From the NCBI RefSeq assembly GCF_000485595.1, contig NW_014577150.1, positions 534,617 through 562,730 on the forward strand: a stretch of DNA of 28,114 nucleotides, in the 5' to 3' direction. Positions 20,026 through 28,114 of this stretch are shown here, one piece after another. Position 1 is the first letter of the stretch; each line of letters starts with the position of its first letter. The notes beneath the pieces were generated by a model, which was not told the origin of the DNA, ran no database searches, and saw nothing but the letters and a program-made list of their open reading frames with translations. The position numbers were made by a program, and so were the translations under genes. The DNA comes from Priapulus caudatus. Its lineage: Eukaryota; Priapulida; Priapulimorpha; Priapulimorphida; Priapulidae.

Positions 20026-21285
20026 GATGTCGCAGAGGAGGGGGAAAACGTGAGAGGTGGAGCGAGGAGGAGGAGAGAGGAAGTTAGGAGGAGAGGAGGA
20101 GTGGAAGAGAGGAGGAGAGGAGGAGGAGGAGGGAAGGAGGAGGTGGAGAAGGTGGAGGAGGCTGGAGGGAGGAGGAGAGGTGGAGGAGGAGAGTAGCAGG
20201 TGGAGGAGGAAGCGTGGAGGAGGAGGGAAGGAGGTAGGAGAGGAGGAGGAAGAGGGGAGGAGGAGGAGGTGAGGTGGAGGAGGAAGGAGGAGGATTGGAG
20301 GTGGAGGAGAGGTGATAGAGAGGAGGAAGAAGTGAGGAGGGGAGGAAAGAGAAGGAGCAGGGAGGAGAGAGTGCAAAGGAGGAGGAGGAGGAGGAGGGGA
20401 TGGAGGGAGGAGGGGAGGAGAAGAGGAGTAGAGGAACGGGGAGAGGAGGAGAAGGGAGAGGGATGGAGGAGTTTAGGAGGAGGAGAGCAGGATGAGGAGG
20501 AGAGAAAGTAGAAAATGGGCTGGAGGGAGGAGGAGGAAGAGAGGAAGGAGAAGGGTGGAGGAGAGGAGGCAAGGAGGAGGTGGAGAGAGGAGGTGATTGA
20601 GAGAGAGGAGGAGAGGAGGAGGCGGAGCGAAGAGAGGAGGAGGATTGAGGAACAGAAGGAGGAGGTAGGAAGAGGAAGGGAGAGGGGAAGGAGAATGAGG
20701 TCAGAGGAGGCGAGAGGAGGAGGGGAGCAGAGAGAGGAAAGAGGAGGATGAGGAAGAGAAAGTAGAAAGAGGTGGAGGAGAGAGGAGGAAGAGAGGAGGA
20801 AGGGAATGAGCGAGGGGAAGAGGAGGGAGAGAGGAGGTGGGACAGATCCTAGGAGAGTGGTGTGATTGAGGAGAGAGGAGGAGAGGAGGAGGAGAGAGGA
20901 GAGAGGAGGAGGAGGAGGGAGGAGGAGGAGGAGGAGGGAGGAAGAGGGATGAGAGGAGGAGGATAGTGGAATAAGGAGGAGAATGGGAGAGCGAGGAGGG
21001 AGAGGAGGAGAAGGGTAGAGAGAGAGAGGTTAGAGAAGGCGAGGAGAGGATGAAGAGAAAAGAGGAGGAGAGGAGAGAGGAGGGGAGAAGGAAGTAAGGC
21101 AGAAGGAGGAGAGGAGGAGGAGGAGGAGAGGAGAGGAGAGCAGAGAGGAGGAGGAGGAGAGGGGATGGAGGAGGAAAGAGAAAGAGGAGAGGAATGGAGG
21201 AGGAGAAAAGAGTGAGGTAAGAGAAGGAGGAGGAAGAGAAGAGGAGCGAGCAGGAGAAGGAGAACGCGAGACGGAGGAGGACATA
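20026..21285. repeat. 1.26 kb polypurine (GGA-rich) tract
   Basis: The plus strand is almost entirely A and G (GGAGGA, GAGAGG motifs), with only scattered pyrimidines. All long open frames on both strands (Glu/Arg/Gly or Ser/Pro/Leu peptides) are composition artefacts. The tract can form triplex DNA and, where GGAGGAGG recurs, G-quadruplexes. Confidence 0.97.
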
Positions 21286-21296
21286 TGATCTTGTCA

Positions 21297-21727
21297 TCCA
21301 TATATCACTATCTTATGAATTGAAGCCAGGGTCCTAAAGCCATCCAATATCACATCTACTAGCTGTTTGTCAAAGGCCAACTTCATACCAGTTTCACTAT
21401 CAGCATCTATTGCATTGAAGCAAGCGTCGCAACCGTCGCATCCCAATATCAGCTCTCTACTGTTTGAAGCCAAGCTTCTAACCATTTCCATATCACAATC
21501 TATTATTGAAGCCAAAGGTCCCTATCACATCCATATCACTCTCTACTGTTTGAAGCCAAGCTTTACAATTTCATATCGCAATCTATTGATTGAAACCAAG
21601 GTCCTACGCATCCATATCACCTCCTACTGTTTGAAGGCAATTAAGGTCCTACCATACCATATCACTCTCCTACTGATTGAAGCCAGGGTCCTACGCATCC
21701 CATATCACTACTGTTTGAAGCTAAGCT
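21297..21727. repeat. ~45-bp degenerate minisatellite
   Basis: Units built on CATATCACT...CTACTGTTTGAAGCCAAGG TCCTA recur about eight times with insertions and deletions. The short peptides open in it are not genes. Confidence 0.85.
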
Positions 21728-21734
21728 AACTCGT

Positions 21735-22150
21735 TCGCCTCCATGTGATTAGTAACTGCACTTTCTTACGGGCCAATAATACAGCACTGAATAAGTCTAT
21801 GGGCATTACCGGGCCTGGCGCGTGAATAACAGCTAATTACTTAGACTAATCGTGCGTCAATAAACTCGACACCCAGAGATGTAAAATTCTAGAAACGTAA
21901 CTTATATAGGGCGGAGATATATAGGTAAATACACTTTCCCTACCGGCCATCACGCCTACTATGCCTGCATAAGCCTATGGCATTACCTGCGCGTGATAAC
22001 AGCGCTAATAATTAAGCTAATCGTGCGTCAATAAACTCAAACACCTCGAGAGATTATTGCTAAGACATGTATCATCGAATGCATGTGAATTCTAGAAACG
22101 CGGTAACTCATATAGTTCGTGAGATATGATAGTAAATACACTTTCCTACC
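21735..22150. repeat. Diverged tandem duplication (~190 bp x2)
   Basis: Shared blocks include GGCATTACC, GCGTGA.TAACAGC, AATCGTGCGTCAATAAACTC, TTCTAGAAACG and GTAAATACACTTTCC. The second unit is also matched, inverted, by 19726-19905, so it forms the inner part of the element's arms. Confidence 0.75.
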
Positions 22151-22312
22151 GCCATATAGCGTGATAGCCGTGTGTGCGGAGGGGGCGGGGGTTAAAAGAC
22201 AGCTGGTACTACACAATCAGGAGAGATGATAGGAGTATTTAAGATATCCTGATTATCTACTCCTGATACAATGCGCCCAGTACAGACAGTACAGGTGGGC
22301 GCGGGCAGGGGA

Positions 22313-22590
22313 TTTTGCATTTGTGTTGTGGCGTTTGCATTTGTGTTGTGGGATTTTGCATTTGTGTTGTGGCGTTTGCATTTGTGTTGTGGCATTTTGC
22401 ATTTGTGTTGTGGCGTTTGCATTTGTGTTGTGACGTTTGCATTTGTGTTGTGGGATTTTGCATTTGTGTTGTGGCGTTTGCATTTGTGTTGTGATGTTTG
22501 CATTTGTGTTGCGGGATTTGCATTTGTGTTGTGGGATTTGTATTTGTGTTGTGGGATTTGTATTTGTGTTGTGGGATTTGTATTTTTGGT
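22313..22590 (-). repeat. 20-bp subterminal array, right arm
   Basis: Inverse of the left array (TTTGCATTTGTGTTGTGGCG and TTTGTATTTGTGTTGTGGGA units). It has several units with an extra TT (GGATTTTGCATTTG), so unit length alternates between 20 and 22. Confidence 0.95.
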
Positions 22591-22619
22591 GAGCCTTCTG
22601 CGCCACCGTAGTAATAGGC

Positions 22620-23550
22620 CTAGCCTAATGTGTCACCCATATCTGGCTATTTCATGAATTGGTCGATTCTGGCCTTAAGGATACTCTCCACGTTGCGCAA
22701 GGGTATTGCTCTAGTGAAGATTAAACGTTTATTGGCGAATGAATCAAATCAATCACTTGTTTTATTTATAGAGGAGATATATCTCTATGGCTCAAGCCAA
22801 AAAATTTAATGAAATTTCCAGCACCTAATTATGTTACCACACAAAATTTTGAATTTTTATGTAAAAATGGTATTTGGATATTTCTCACTACCAGAAGGAG
22901 TGAGGATACAAAATTTTTGCCACATGTTAAGCACAATATGGACCAAAAATAGCCGCGTAAGATTTTTCTTTAATTTACATATTTACCGAGAAAACTCGAA
23001 AAAACTGCTTAAAAATTAAGTTATGTGTAAAAATCGAAAATTTTAGCGAATAAAGAGGCATAACTAATAAAGTAAGGCACTTAATAACAATCCCTGACGG
23101 GCTTTCTTACCACAAAATGTTACCATTAAAACGAGTGTAAAATTAAATTAATCCGAGTTGTAATCACAGAGAAATATCCATTTATACATCGGCTACTATG
23201 TCAGAAATCGAAACGGAGAAATCAGCGTTTTTTCTATTTTTCACAATGAGTGACCGCCTGTGTGTAAAATGGGTGAACGTATGTGATATATCTATTGTTA
23301 GTACTTACTGCGACATATCCATGACTAACTGACACCACTAACTTGGTAAAATGTTCCATGCACCTTGAGAAATTGTAAGAAATTATGAGGTTACCATCGC
23401 AGAACGCGTGAACTCCGCTCATCCTGACGTCACAAAGCTAATATGTCAACCAACGCGCGCTATGTACCGCACTATAGTAAGCTAGTGTGTTGCGAGGTGT
23501 TAGAACTATTTTGGGCGTGGGATACTTGTTGGATCACTAGCAGATGTACA
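22620..23550. other. AT-rich stretch with a CRE-like motif
   Basis: No gene is supported; open frames at 22831-23019 and 23234-23422 have no recognisable features. A TGACGTCA motif (cAMP-response element consensus) lies near 23424-23431, but with no gene next to it its use is unknown. Confidence 0.4.
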
Positions 23551-23690
23551 TGAATGTACAGGGTGACCCAAAAAAAATGCAACCCAAACAAGTGTTAATA
23601 ACTTTTTTGATATTGATGTTAACCCTTTAATTTTTCAGATTTAAAGAGGTGAATAGTTGCCAATCAGATTAAAATCAAGAGTTTTTCAAG

Positions 23691-24043
23691 ATGCCTTGGA
23701 CTCTTCGACAGAAATCATGGTTCGTGGAAACGTACTTTTCGACCAAATCGTTCAAAACTGTACAAGCACGTTTCAAGAGGGAATTCAATTGGCACACCTA
23801 TCCAAACAAAGGACTCATTCTAAGATGGATACAGAAGTTCAGGGTGCATGGAACTGTCAAGAACCTCAATGCCAAAGGGAATACTCCCACACACTCAGGG
23901 AGACAAAGGAGTGCAAGGACAGAGGAGAACATCACCTCAGTCAGGACCTCGGTTGGCCGCAGTCCAAAGAAGTCGTTACGTTGGCGCAGCCAACAATTGG
24001 GCATTCCGAGGGAGTCTCTGAGGAGAATTATCTGGGTCAGCGT
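23691..24043 (+). pseudogene. Mariner-type transposase N-terminal HTH domain (truncated)
   Basis: About 117 residues remain, starting MPWTLRQKSWFVETYFSTKS. The first ~55 residues (FKTVQARFKREFN ... LILRWIQKFRVHGTV) are a helix-turn-helix of the DUF4817 kind; then a proline/arginine linker (SGRQRSARTEENI) and a second HTH (SPKKSLRWRSQQLGIPRESL, RRII). This is the paired DNA-binding region of Tc1/mariner transposases that recognises the element ends. The DDE/D catalytic domain (another ~200 residues) is absent. The frame runs into the 81-bp hairpin and terminates there. It cannot transpose by itself. Confidence 0.85.
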
Positions 24044-24124
24044 TAGCTCTAGTACTATAGCCCGCTTACATTGCCTGGCGCAGCCAGCGGCAGTCAATGT
24101 AAGCGGGCTATACTACTAGAGCTA
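24044..24124. mobile_element. 81-bp hairpin element, 9-bp TSD
   Basis: 30-bp arms with one mismatch (TAGCTCTAGTA..., TATAGCCCGCTTACATTG) and a 21-base loop with its own CTGGC/GCCAG stem. The flanking direct repeat is GGTCAGCGT (24035-24043, 24125-24133), interrupting the mariner relic. A half copy with an expanded (CTA)n occurs at 24272-24328. Confidence 0.9.
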
Positions 24125-24271
24125 GGTCAGCGTATGTTAATCCTAAATCAAAATTCTCCTCAGAGACTCCCTCGGAATGCCCAATTGTTGGCTGCGCCAA
24201 TGTAACGACTTCTTTGGACTGAGGCCAACCGAGGGCCTGACTGAGGTCATGTTCTCCTCTGTCCTTGCACT

Positions 24272-24328
24272 GCCAGCGGCAGTCAATGTAAGCGGGCTAT
24301 AGTACTACTACTACTACTACTAGAGCTA
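24272..24328. repeat. Half copy of the 81-bp hairpin element
   Basis: Contains loop and right arm (gccagcggcagtcaatgtaa, gcgggctatagta), then (CTA)n expansion and TAGAGCTA. It abuts the end of the inverted mariner arm exactly, which suggests it took part in forming the fold-back. Confidence 0.85.
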
Positions 24329-24574
24329 AATTCAGATCACCTTTTGCCATTTCCTATTAGGTATGTATTTGTCCCCAACAGTGTTTTGGGGCCCGGATTA
24401 CAGCCTAACACTCTTATAACGTTATTCGAGAGTTTCTCGATCGCCGGTATTGCTGTTAGTGTTAGGTGCTGCATAACCAACTTTGTAGCAACTAAAGTAG
24501 AGACAAAACACTAAACAGAAAAGTAATCAGACATAAGTGACAACAACATCAACGAATCATCACGCGGCACGACA

Positions 24575-24660
24575 TAGACTGGCCCACGCTCGACAGTTCT
24601 ACTCGCGTTACACTGACGCGATCATTGGAACTGTCGAGCGCGGACTGGTCTAGGCCACTA
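24575..24660. mobile_element. 86-bp hairpin element, 9-bp TSD
   Basis: Flanked by GGCACGACA at 24566-24574 and 24661-24669. Ends are TAGACTGGCC and ...GGCCACTA. The arms centre on CGCTCGACAGTT/AACTGTCGAGCG, with an inner CGCGT...ACGCG stem. Size, TAG...CTA ends and 9-bp TSD parallel the hairpin at 24044, although the sequences differ. Confidence 0.8.
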
Positions 24661-24956
24661 GGCACGACACTGTTGACACTCGCCCCACCTAGTGAGTGAT
24701 GCTCACTGAATTATTATGGTTTGTTTTGTCGACTCTAAAACATAACACTTTCTTTTTGTTATATTTGAAGTAGGTGGATGTAACCTTAAATAGCAGAGAT
24801 TAAAAGCAAATGCATTTAATAATATTGGTACAGTATAGACACGTCCATAGATATCTTTCAAAGGCCTAATACCAATCCTTCTGTTCTGACAGTGACACTG
24901 ACATTATCGATGACATGTATTGATGTAATACTAATAATACGGCCCAAGGATAGAGA

Positions 24957-25048
24957 ACTAGCAGTCTAATAGTAATACTAATAGTAATAGTAATACTACT
25001 AGTAATACTATTACTAGTAGTAGTAGTAGTAATAGTAATACTAGTCTA
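24957..25048. repeat. Low-complexity TAATA/TAGTA triplet tract
   Basis: ACTAATAGTAATACTA-type repeats, internally palindromic, directly bordering the terminus at 25051. A similar tract lies at 26511-26640. Confidence 0.9.
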
Positions 25049-25095
25049 ATGCTTATAGGGTCTATGTCCCCCAGGGTACTGCCGTAACGTACCTA

Positions 25096-25446
25096 GGGTT
25101 CTCCCCAGGATGAAATTGAAACAGGGGGGAGGGGGAGGGGAAACTAGGGAGGTCTGGGGGGCGTGTTTTTTTACCGTACCATTAATTAATGCGTAAAATC
25201 GCCACCACACCATAGACGGTATTTAGGGTACTTGTATATATAAGATAGCCGAGTCGGTGTGTACAGCAGCAGGGTTCTCCCCAGGATGAAATTCAAACAG
25301 GGGGAGGGAAAGGGGGAGGGGGGAAACTAGGGGAGTCCGGGGGGCGTGTTTTTTTACCGTACCACTAATTAATGTGTAAAATCGCCACCACACCATAGAC
25401 GGTATTTGGGGTTCTTGTATATATAAGATAGCCGAGTCGGTGTACA
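25096..25446 (+). repeat. 176-bp tandem duplication with G-runs and TATA box
   Basis: Two units (25096, 25272) start GGGTTCTCCCCAGGATGAAA. Each has a G-rich block of several GGGG runs and, near its 3' end, TATATATAAG (25235-25244, 25418-25427) followed by ATAGCCGAGTCGGTGT. The arrangement resembles a core promoter, for example of a retrotransposon LTR or a lost gene, but no coding sequence follows. Confidence 0.85.
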
Positions 25447-25450
25447 GTTA

Positions 25451-26020
25451 GTGTTGGGTGTGGGACAGGTTAACTGTTTGTAATTGTGTATTGTGTGCAG
25501 TGCATGCATGGCACGGTAAAAATACACGCGCCGGCCGGTGTCCTGGTCGAATTGGAATTCCTGACGATCGATTCCCGCGCTGGCAAACTTTTATTGTGGT
25601 GGAATTTAATCGGGGCAGAGGTAATTTAAACGGGGCGCAACGATTGAAACAGGGGGGAGTTTTCCCAAACGGGGTCTGTCTGTCTTTTTTCTGTCTGTCC
25701 CAACGCAACGTAGGGAGAACTCTGAGCAGTGTATAGCAGTGTTGGGTTAGGGTTTGGGACAGGTTGACTGTTTGTACTTGTGTGTGGTCTGCAGTGCATG
25801 TGTAGTGTAGGACGTTTACGCATTAGTGTTAGGGTAAAGATACACGCGTCCGGGGGCCTGTTCGAATGGGAATTCTTGACGATCGGTTCCCGCACTGTCA
25901 AACTTATTGTGGTGGAATTTAATCGGGGCGGAGGTAATTTAAACGGGGCGCAACGATTGAAACAGGGGCGGGGGAGTTTTCCCAAACGGGGCGCGCGCGC
26001 CCAGTTTGCGCAACGTAGGG
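25451..26020 (+). repeat. ~288-bp tandem duplication
   Basis: Units begin at 25451 and 25739 with GTGTTGGGT. Shared blocks are GACGATCG.TTCCCGC.CTG, GTGGTGGAATTTAATCGGGG and GGGGCGCAACGATTGAAACA. Each unit contains GGGAGTTTTCCC. Open frames on both strands repeat between units and are not supported as genes. Confidence 0.9.
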
Positions 26021-26026
26021 AGGGGC

Positions 26027-26279
26027 CTGGTACCCTGGGTACTGTCCGGTATACCGGAACGTACCCTGGTACTATCTAATATGCCGGACCGTCCCTTGCC
26101 TACTCCACTAACGAGTCTAGGGAGTCGCCTACGCCTACTACCTAACCCTAGCCCTAACCCTAACCCTAACCTTAATCCTAACCCTAACCATATAAAATAG
26201 TGACCAGGGTACGTTCCGGTATACCGGACCGTACCCAGGGTACGTTGCGGCAGTACCCTGGGGGACATAGACCCTATGA
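26027..26279 (+). mobile_element. Family 1 element, left end missing
   Basis: Homologous to 11348-11639 from its inner left arm onward (ggtaccctgggta, actaacgagtctagggagtc, CCCTAA tract) through the right TIR ending GACATAGACCCTATGA. It faces the reverse copy at 26286. Confidence 0.85.
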
Positions 26280-26285
26280 ATATGA

Positions 26286-26510
26286 GCTATGGTTAGGGGT
26301 AAGGTTAGGGTTAGGGTTAAGGAGTAGGCGTAGGCGACTCCCTAGACTCGTTAGTGGAGTAGGCGAGGTACGGGCCAGCATATTAGATAGTACCAGCAGA
26401 GCATATAAATCACTTTGATTTATATGCTCTGGTACCAGGGTACGTTCTGATACCGGACCGTTCCCAGGGTACGTTCCAGCAGTACTCTGGGGGACATAGA
26501 CCCTCTCAGC
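26286..26510 (-). mobile_element. Family 1 element, reverse orientation
   Basis: Contains TTAGGG tract, ggagtaggcgtaggcgactc and the left-type terminus (inverse of GCTGAGAGGGTC) at 26499-26510. Its right end is lost at the junction with the forward copy. A 35-bp hairpin interrupts it at 26397. Confidence 0.85.
26397..26431. repeat. 35-bp perfect hairpin with 7-bp TSD
   Basis: Arms CAGAGCATATAAATCA and TGATTTATATGCTCTG with a CTT loop. Flanks are GTACCAG (26390-26396) and GTACCAG (26432-26438). Family 1 copies at 11348 and 26027 have a single GTACCAGGGTACG (reverse-complement sense) at this position, so the hairpin and the duplication were gained together. Confidence 0.92.
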
Positions 26511-26640
26511 AATACTAATAGTATTACTATTAGTAATAATAATATTAGTAATACTGTAATACTAATACTTAGTACTAATAGTAATACTATTACTATTAGT
26601 ATTAGTAATTAATAGTAATATTATTACTAATAATACTAAC
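26511..26640. repeat. Low-complexity TAATA/TAGTA triplet tract
   Basis: AATACTAATAGTATTACTAT-type sequence able to fold on itself in many registers; the partner of the tract at 24957-25048 on the other side of the composite. Confidence 0.9.
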
Positions 26641-26649
26641 ATGTCATTG

Positions 26650-27330
26650 ACAATGATAATAATAGTATTACGTATGGCTACTCAGTAAGTCCATCTTTTA
26701 AATCGTGTTCATGGATTATCGTTGTCCGCAAATACAGACGTTGTATAACTCCGCTTTGCTAATCTGAGGGTGCGGGTTTATCGCATGCAGTCACCCTTGT
26801 AAAAATTGTTGCAATTTTTGTTGTGGGCATTGGATAGGTGAATCGAGTAGCACTGAGGGCGTGACTGGGGTATATCCGACCCAAAATATTAAGTACAGAC
26901 CTTCTGTTTGTCATTAATGCTTTCCGAAGACTTTATCTCCGTTTCAGAACTTTTTTTTCATGCAATAATTCATCCTAGTAAGAGTAACTTCGATATTTCT
27001 GGCCTTATTAATTTCGATCGGCCAATGAAATTCACTTCCGGTAGTTTCGGGTTCACTCGGAAATAATTAAGATTAACCGGACCATAGATGGCGCGAACTA
27101 TATTTGAACATCGGGAATAGCCGAAGTAACCGAACGTGATTTTCATTGGTTGACAAATGTGAATGAAGACAGATCATTTTGGTATGATGTTTATATTTAC
27201 CATTAGGTTAACAACTTGATATATTCTTATGCTGTGGCTGCTACCAGGACATCATAGCGTGCATGCACGTAGATAAATGATTCAAGTGCCACGCAATAGG
27301 ATTTTATATATCCGGCGCATATATTATATA
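26650..27330. other. No recognisable gene
   Basis: Mixed-composition sequence. ATAGATGGCGCG at about 27086-27097 is the inverse of a motif at 15295-15306 (gcgccatctat); its meaning is unknown. No exon of LACTB2 was recognised. Confidence 0.4.
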
Positions 27331-27335
27331 TAAGT

Positions 27336-27409
27336 GCCACCTCCAAACTGGAGGTGGCTTTCCGTGATTGAGATAGACACGGCCGCAGACCCCATTATTG
27401 GGGTCTGCG
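27336..27409. other. Two adjacent GC-rich perfect hairpins
   Basis: The first is GCCACCTCCA-AAC-TGGAGGTGGC (27336-27358). The second is CGCAGACCCCA-TTAT-TGGGGTCTGCG (27384-27409, 11-bp stem). They are 25 bases apart and unlike each other. No RNA family is recognised. Confidence 0.75.
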
Positions 27410-27960
27410 TCGGCTCGGACTAGGATTATCGCTGACCACAATTCATTTTCGCAATGTGCGACATGTGCAAATGACAATGCATGACAATTACAATGACAAT
27501 GCATGTGCAATGTGCAAATGTGGACAGCTCTTAATCTTATAATCCTTGGGCCCTAATTCCTAGAGACTAGAGTTCTGCGGTCCACAGTGCCAGGGCAGTG
27601 GGTCCCACGGTTACCGGGTTAGCAGGTCCTAACCTAGCTCTAGTAACTATAGGTGCGGGCGGACATACAGGAACTTTGCCACATCTGGGACTTTCTGAAC
27701 ATAGCAACCAGCTGTGCCGGTGAAAACAACAGCCTGTCTCCGTGAGCTTACACACGCAATACCCCCATTTCCAAACCAAAACTAAAGCATGATATTAATT
27801 TCCTTGCATATATGCCGAAAACTTGTAGTACGTAGGTTGTCACAATCATATATATTGCACAGATAAGAAAAGATATTTTTTTGAGCTGCCAAAATGACAT
27901 AAGAGTCCAGAGAGGCGTGATAAGTCATAAAGATACAAGAACGATTAGACTAGATAGAAC
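27410..27960. other. No recognisable gene
   Basis: Contains a small ACAATGACAATGCATG tandem at 27470-27515. The 70-residue minus-strand frame at 27567-27779 and the 68-residue frame at 27304-27510 show no family features. Confidence 0.4.
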
Positions 27961-27974
27961 ACAAGAGACCATAA

Positions 27975-28072
27975 GCGAGAGAAAAAAGAGAGAAAGAGAG
28001 AGAAGAGAAAGAAGAACACTAGCACCTTGTGGATTTTTGTTATGCTCTTAACGTTTCAACAATATCGACTAC

Positions 28073-28114
<42 letters not shown>
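27975..28114. repeat. Purine tract ending in (GA)n
   Basis: GA-rich from about 27975 to 28015 and a pure (GA)n from 28075 to the window end, where it is cut. Confidence 0.95.

Larger units (their letters stand above)
19281..22608. mobile_element. 3.3 kb element with ~600-bp inverted arms
   Basis: Ends read TACGGTGGCGCAGAAGGCTC on the left and the inverse on the right. Direct repeats TAGTAATA flank it (19273-19280 and 22609-22616, sharing the terminal TA), an 8-bp TSD as in hAT elements; if the TA belongs to the element the TSD is GTAATA. The arms (about 19281-19905 and 21985-22610) hold 20-bp subterminal repeats, the gcgcattgtatc block and a diverged tttctagaattc ... gtttattgacgca segment. 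The interior has no transposase: it is a polypurine tract and minisatellites, so the element is non-autonomous. Confidence 0.75.
23559..24271 (+). mobile_element. Mariner-like relic folded into an inverted repeat
   Basis: The left end, after a TA dinucleotide (23557-23558), is CAGGGTGACCCAAAAAAAAT, a typical mariner-type terminal repeat. The body encodes the transposase DNA-binding region. From 24152 to 24271 the sequence is the reverse complement of 23910-24029: 120-bp arms with four differences. No catalytic domain and no right terminus are present. The spacer between arms carries the 81-bp hairpin insertion at 24044. Confidence 0.85.
25051..26510 (-). mobile_element. Composite bounded by family 1 termini (1.46 kb)
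   Basis: The left boundary reads GCTTATAGGGTCTATGTCCC and the right boundary is the inverse of GCTGAGAGGGTCTATGTCCC, the two distinct end types of family 1. Flanks TAGTCTAAT and AATACTAAT share CTAAT but lie in low-complexity DNA, so a TSD is not proven. Inside are two tandem duplications and two head-to-head family 1 copies. It may be one large element or several nested ones. Confidence 0.5.

Noticed and set aside
20084-21301. Long Ser/Pro/Leu-rich and Glu/Arg-rich open frames
   Set aside because: Composition artefacts of the polypurine tract, in overlapping frames on both strands.
22217-22267. Palindrome with arm ATCAGGAGTAGATAAT as a separate insertion
   Set aside because: It lies in a segment shared by both arms of the 3.3 kb element, so it is probably part of that element rather than an independent insert; the arms are also imperfect.

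Overview
The window is animal nuclear DNA, most likely from a marine invertebrate. It has small exons with GT-AG introns, TTAGGG-type telomere-like tracts inside interspersed repeats, dense microsatellites, and several families of DNA transposons. The sequence does not let me place the species. There is no bacterial-style operon, rRNA, tRNA or CRISPR array that I can support.

The only host gene I recognise is LACTB2 (metallo-beta-lactamase-fold endoribonuclease) on the minus strand. Six exons run from 17590 down to 9123 and join in phase. They carry all the metal-binding motifs and the C-terminal winged-helix region. The exon(s) for the first ~40 residues were not found. A 6.3 kb intron (9660-15956) is packed with repeats, including a facing pair of inverted repeats, a GATA array and a 10-N gap.

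Everything else is repeat and transposon DNA. (1) 1-1885: polypyrimidine minisatellite, a 186-bp terminal-inverted-repeat (TIR) element with 9-bp target-site duplications (TSDs), and an 18-bp minisatellite. (2) 2400-6250: palindromes and two hairpin-tailed, (ACGG)n-containing repeats. (3) 8871-9118: a TIR element inserted exactly at the LACTB2 stop codon. (4) 11173-14660: inverted repeat pair, TIR element with a readable empty site, pseudogene relic, 70-bp tandem array. (5) 18523-18729: C-terminal scrap of a hAT-like transposase. (6) 19281-22608: a 3.3 kb element with ~600-bp inverted arms, subterminal 20-bp repeats and a 1.26 kb polypurine core. (7) 23559-24328: a mariner relic folded back on itself and interrupted by an 81-bp hairpin. 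(8) 25051-26510: a composite bounded by the same termini as the small TIR elements.

The most interesting signal is a set of very small, almost pure hairpins (32-86 bp). They are flanked by 6-9 bp direct repeats, and two of them can be compared with an uninterrupted copy of their target inside this same window. They look like genuine micro-insertions rather than random palindromes. A second signal is a small transposon group (186-292 bp) with telomere-like cores, ends of the type GCTCAnnGGGTC and 9-bp TSDs.
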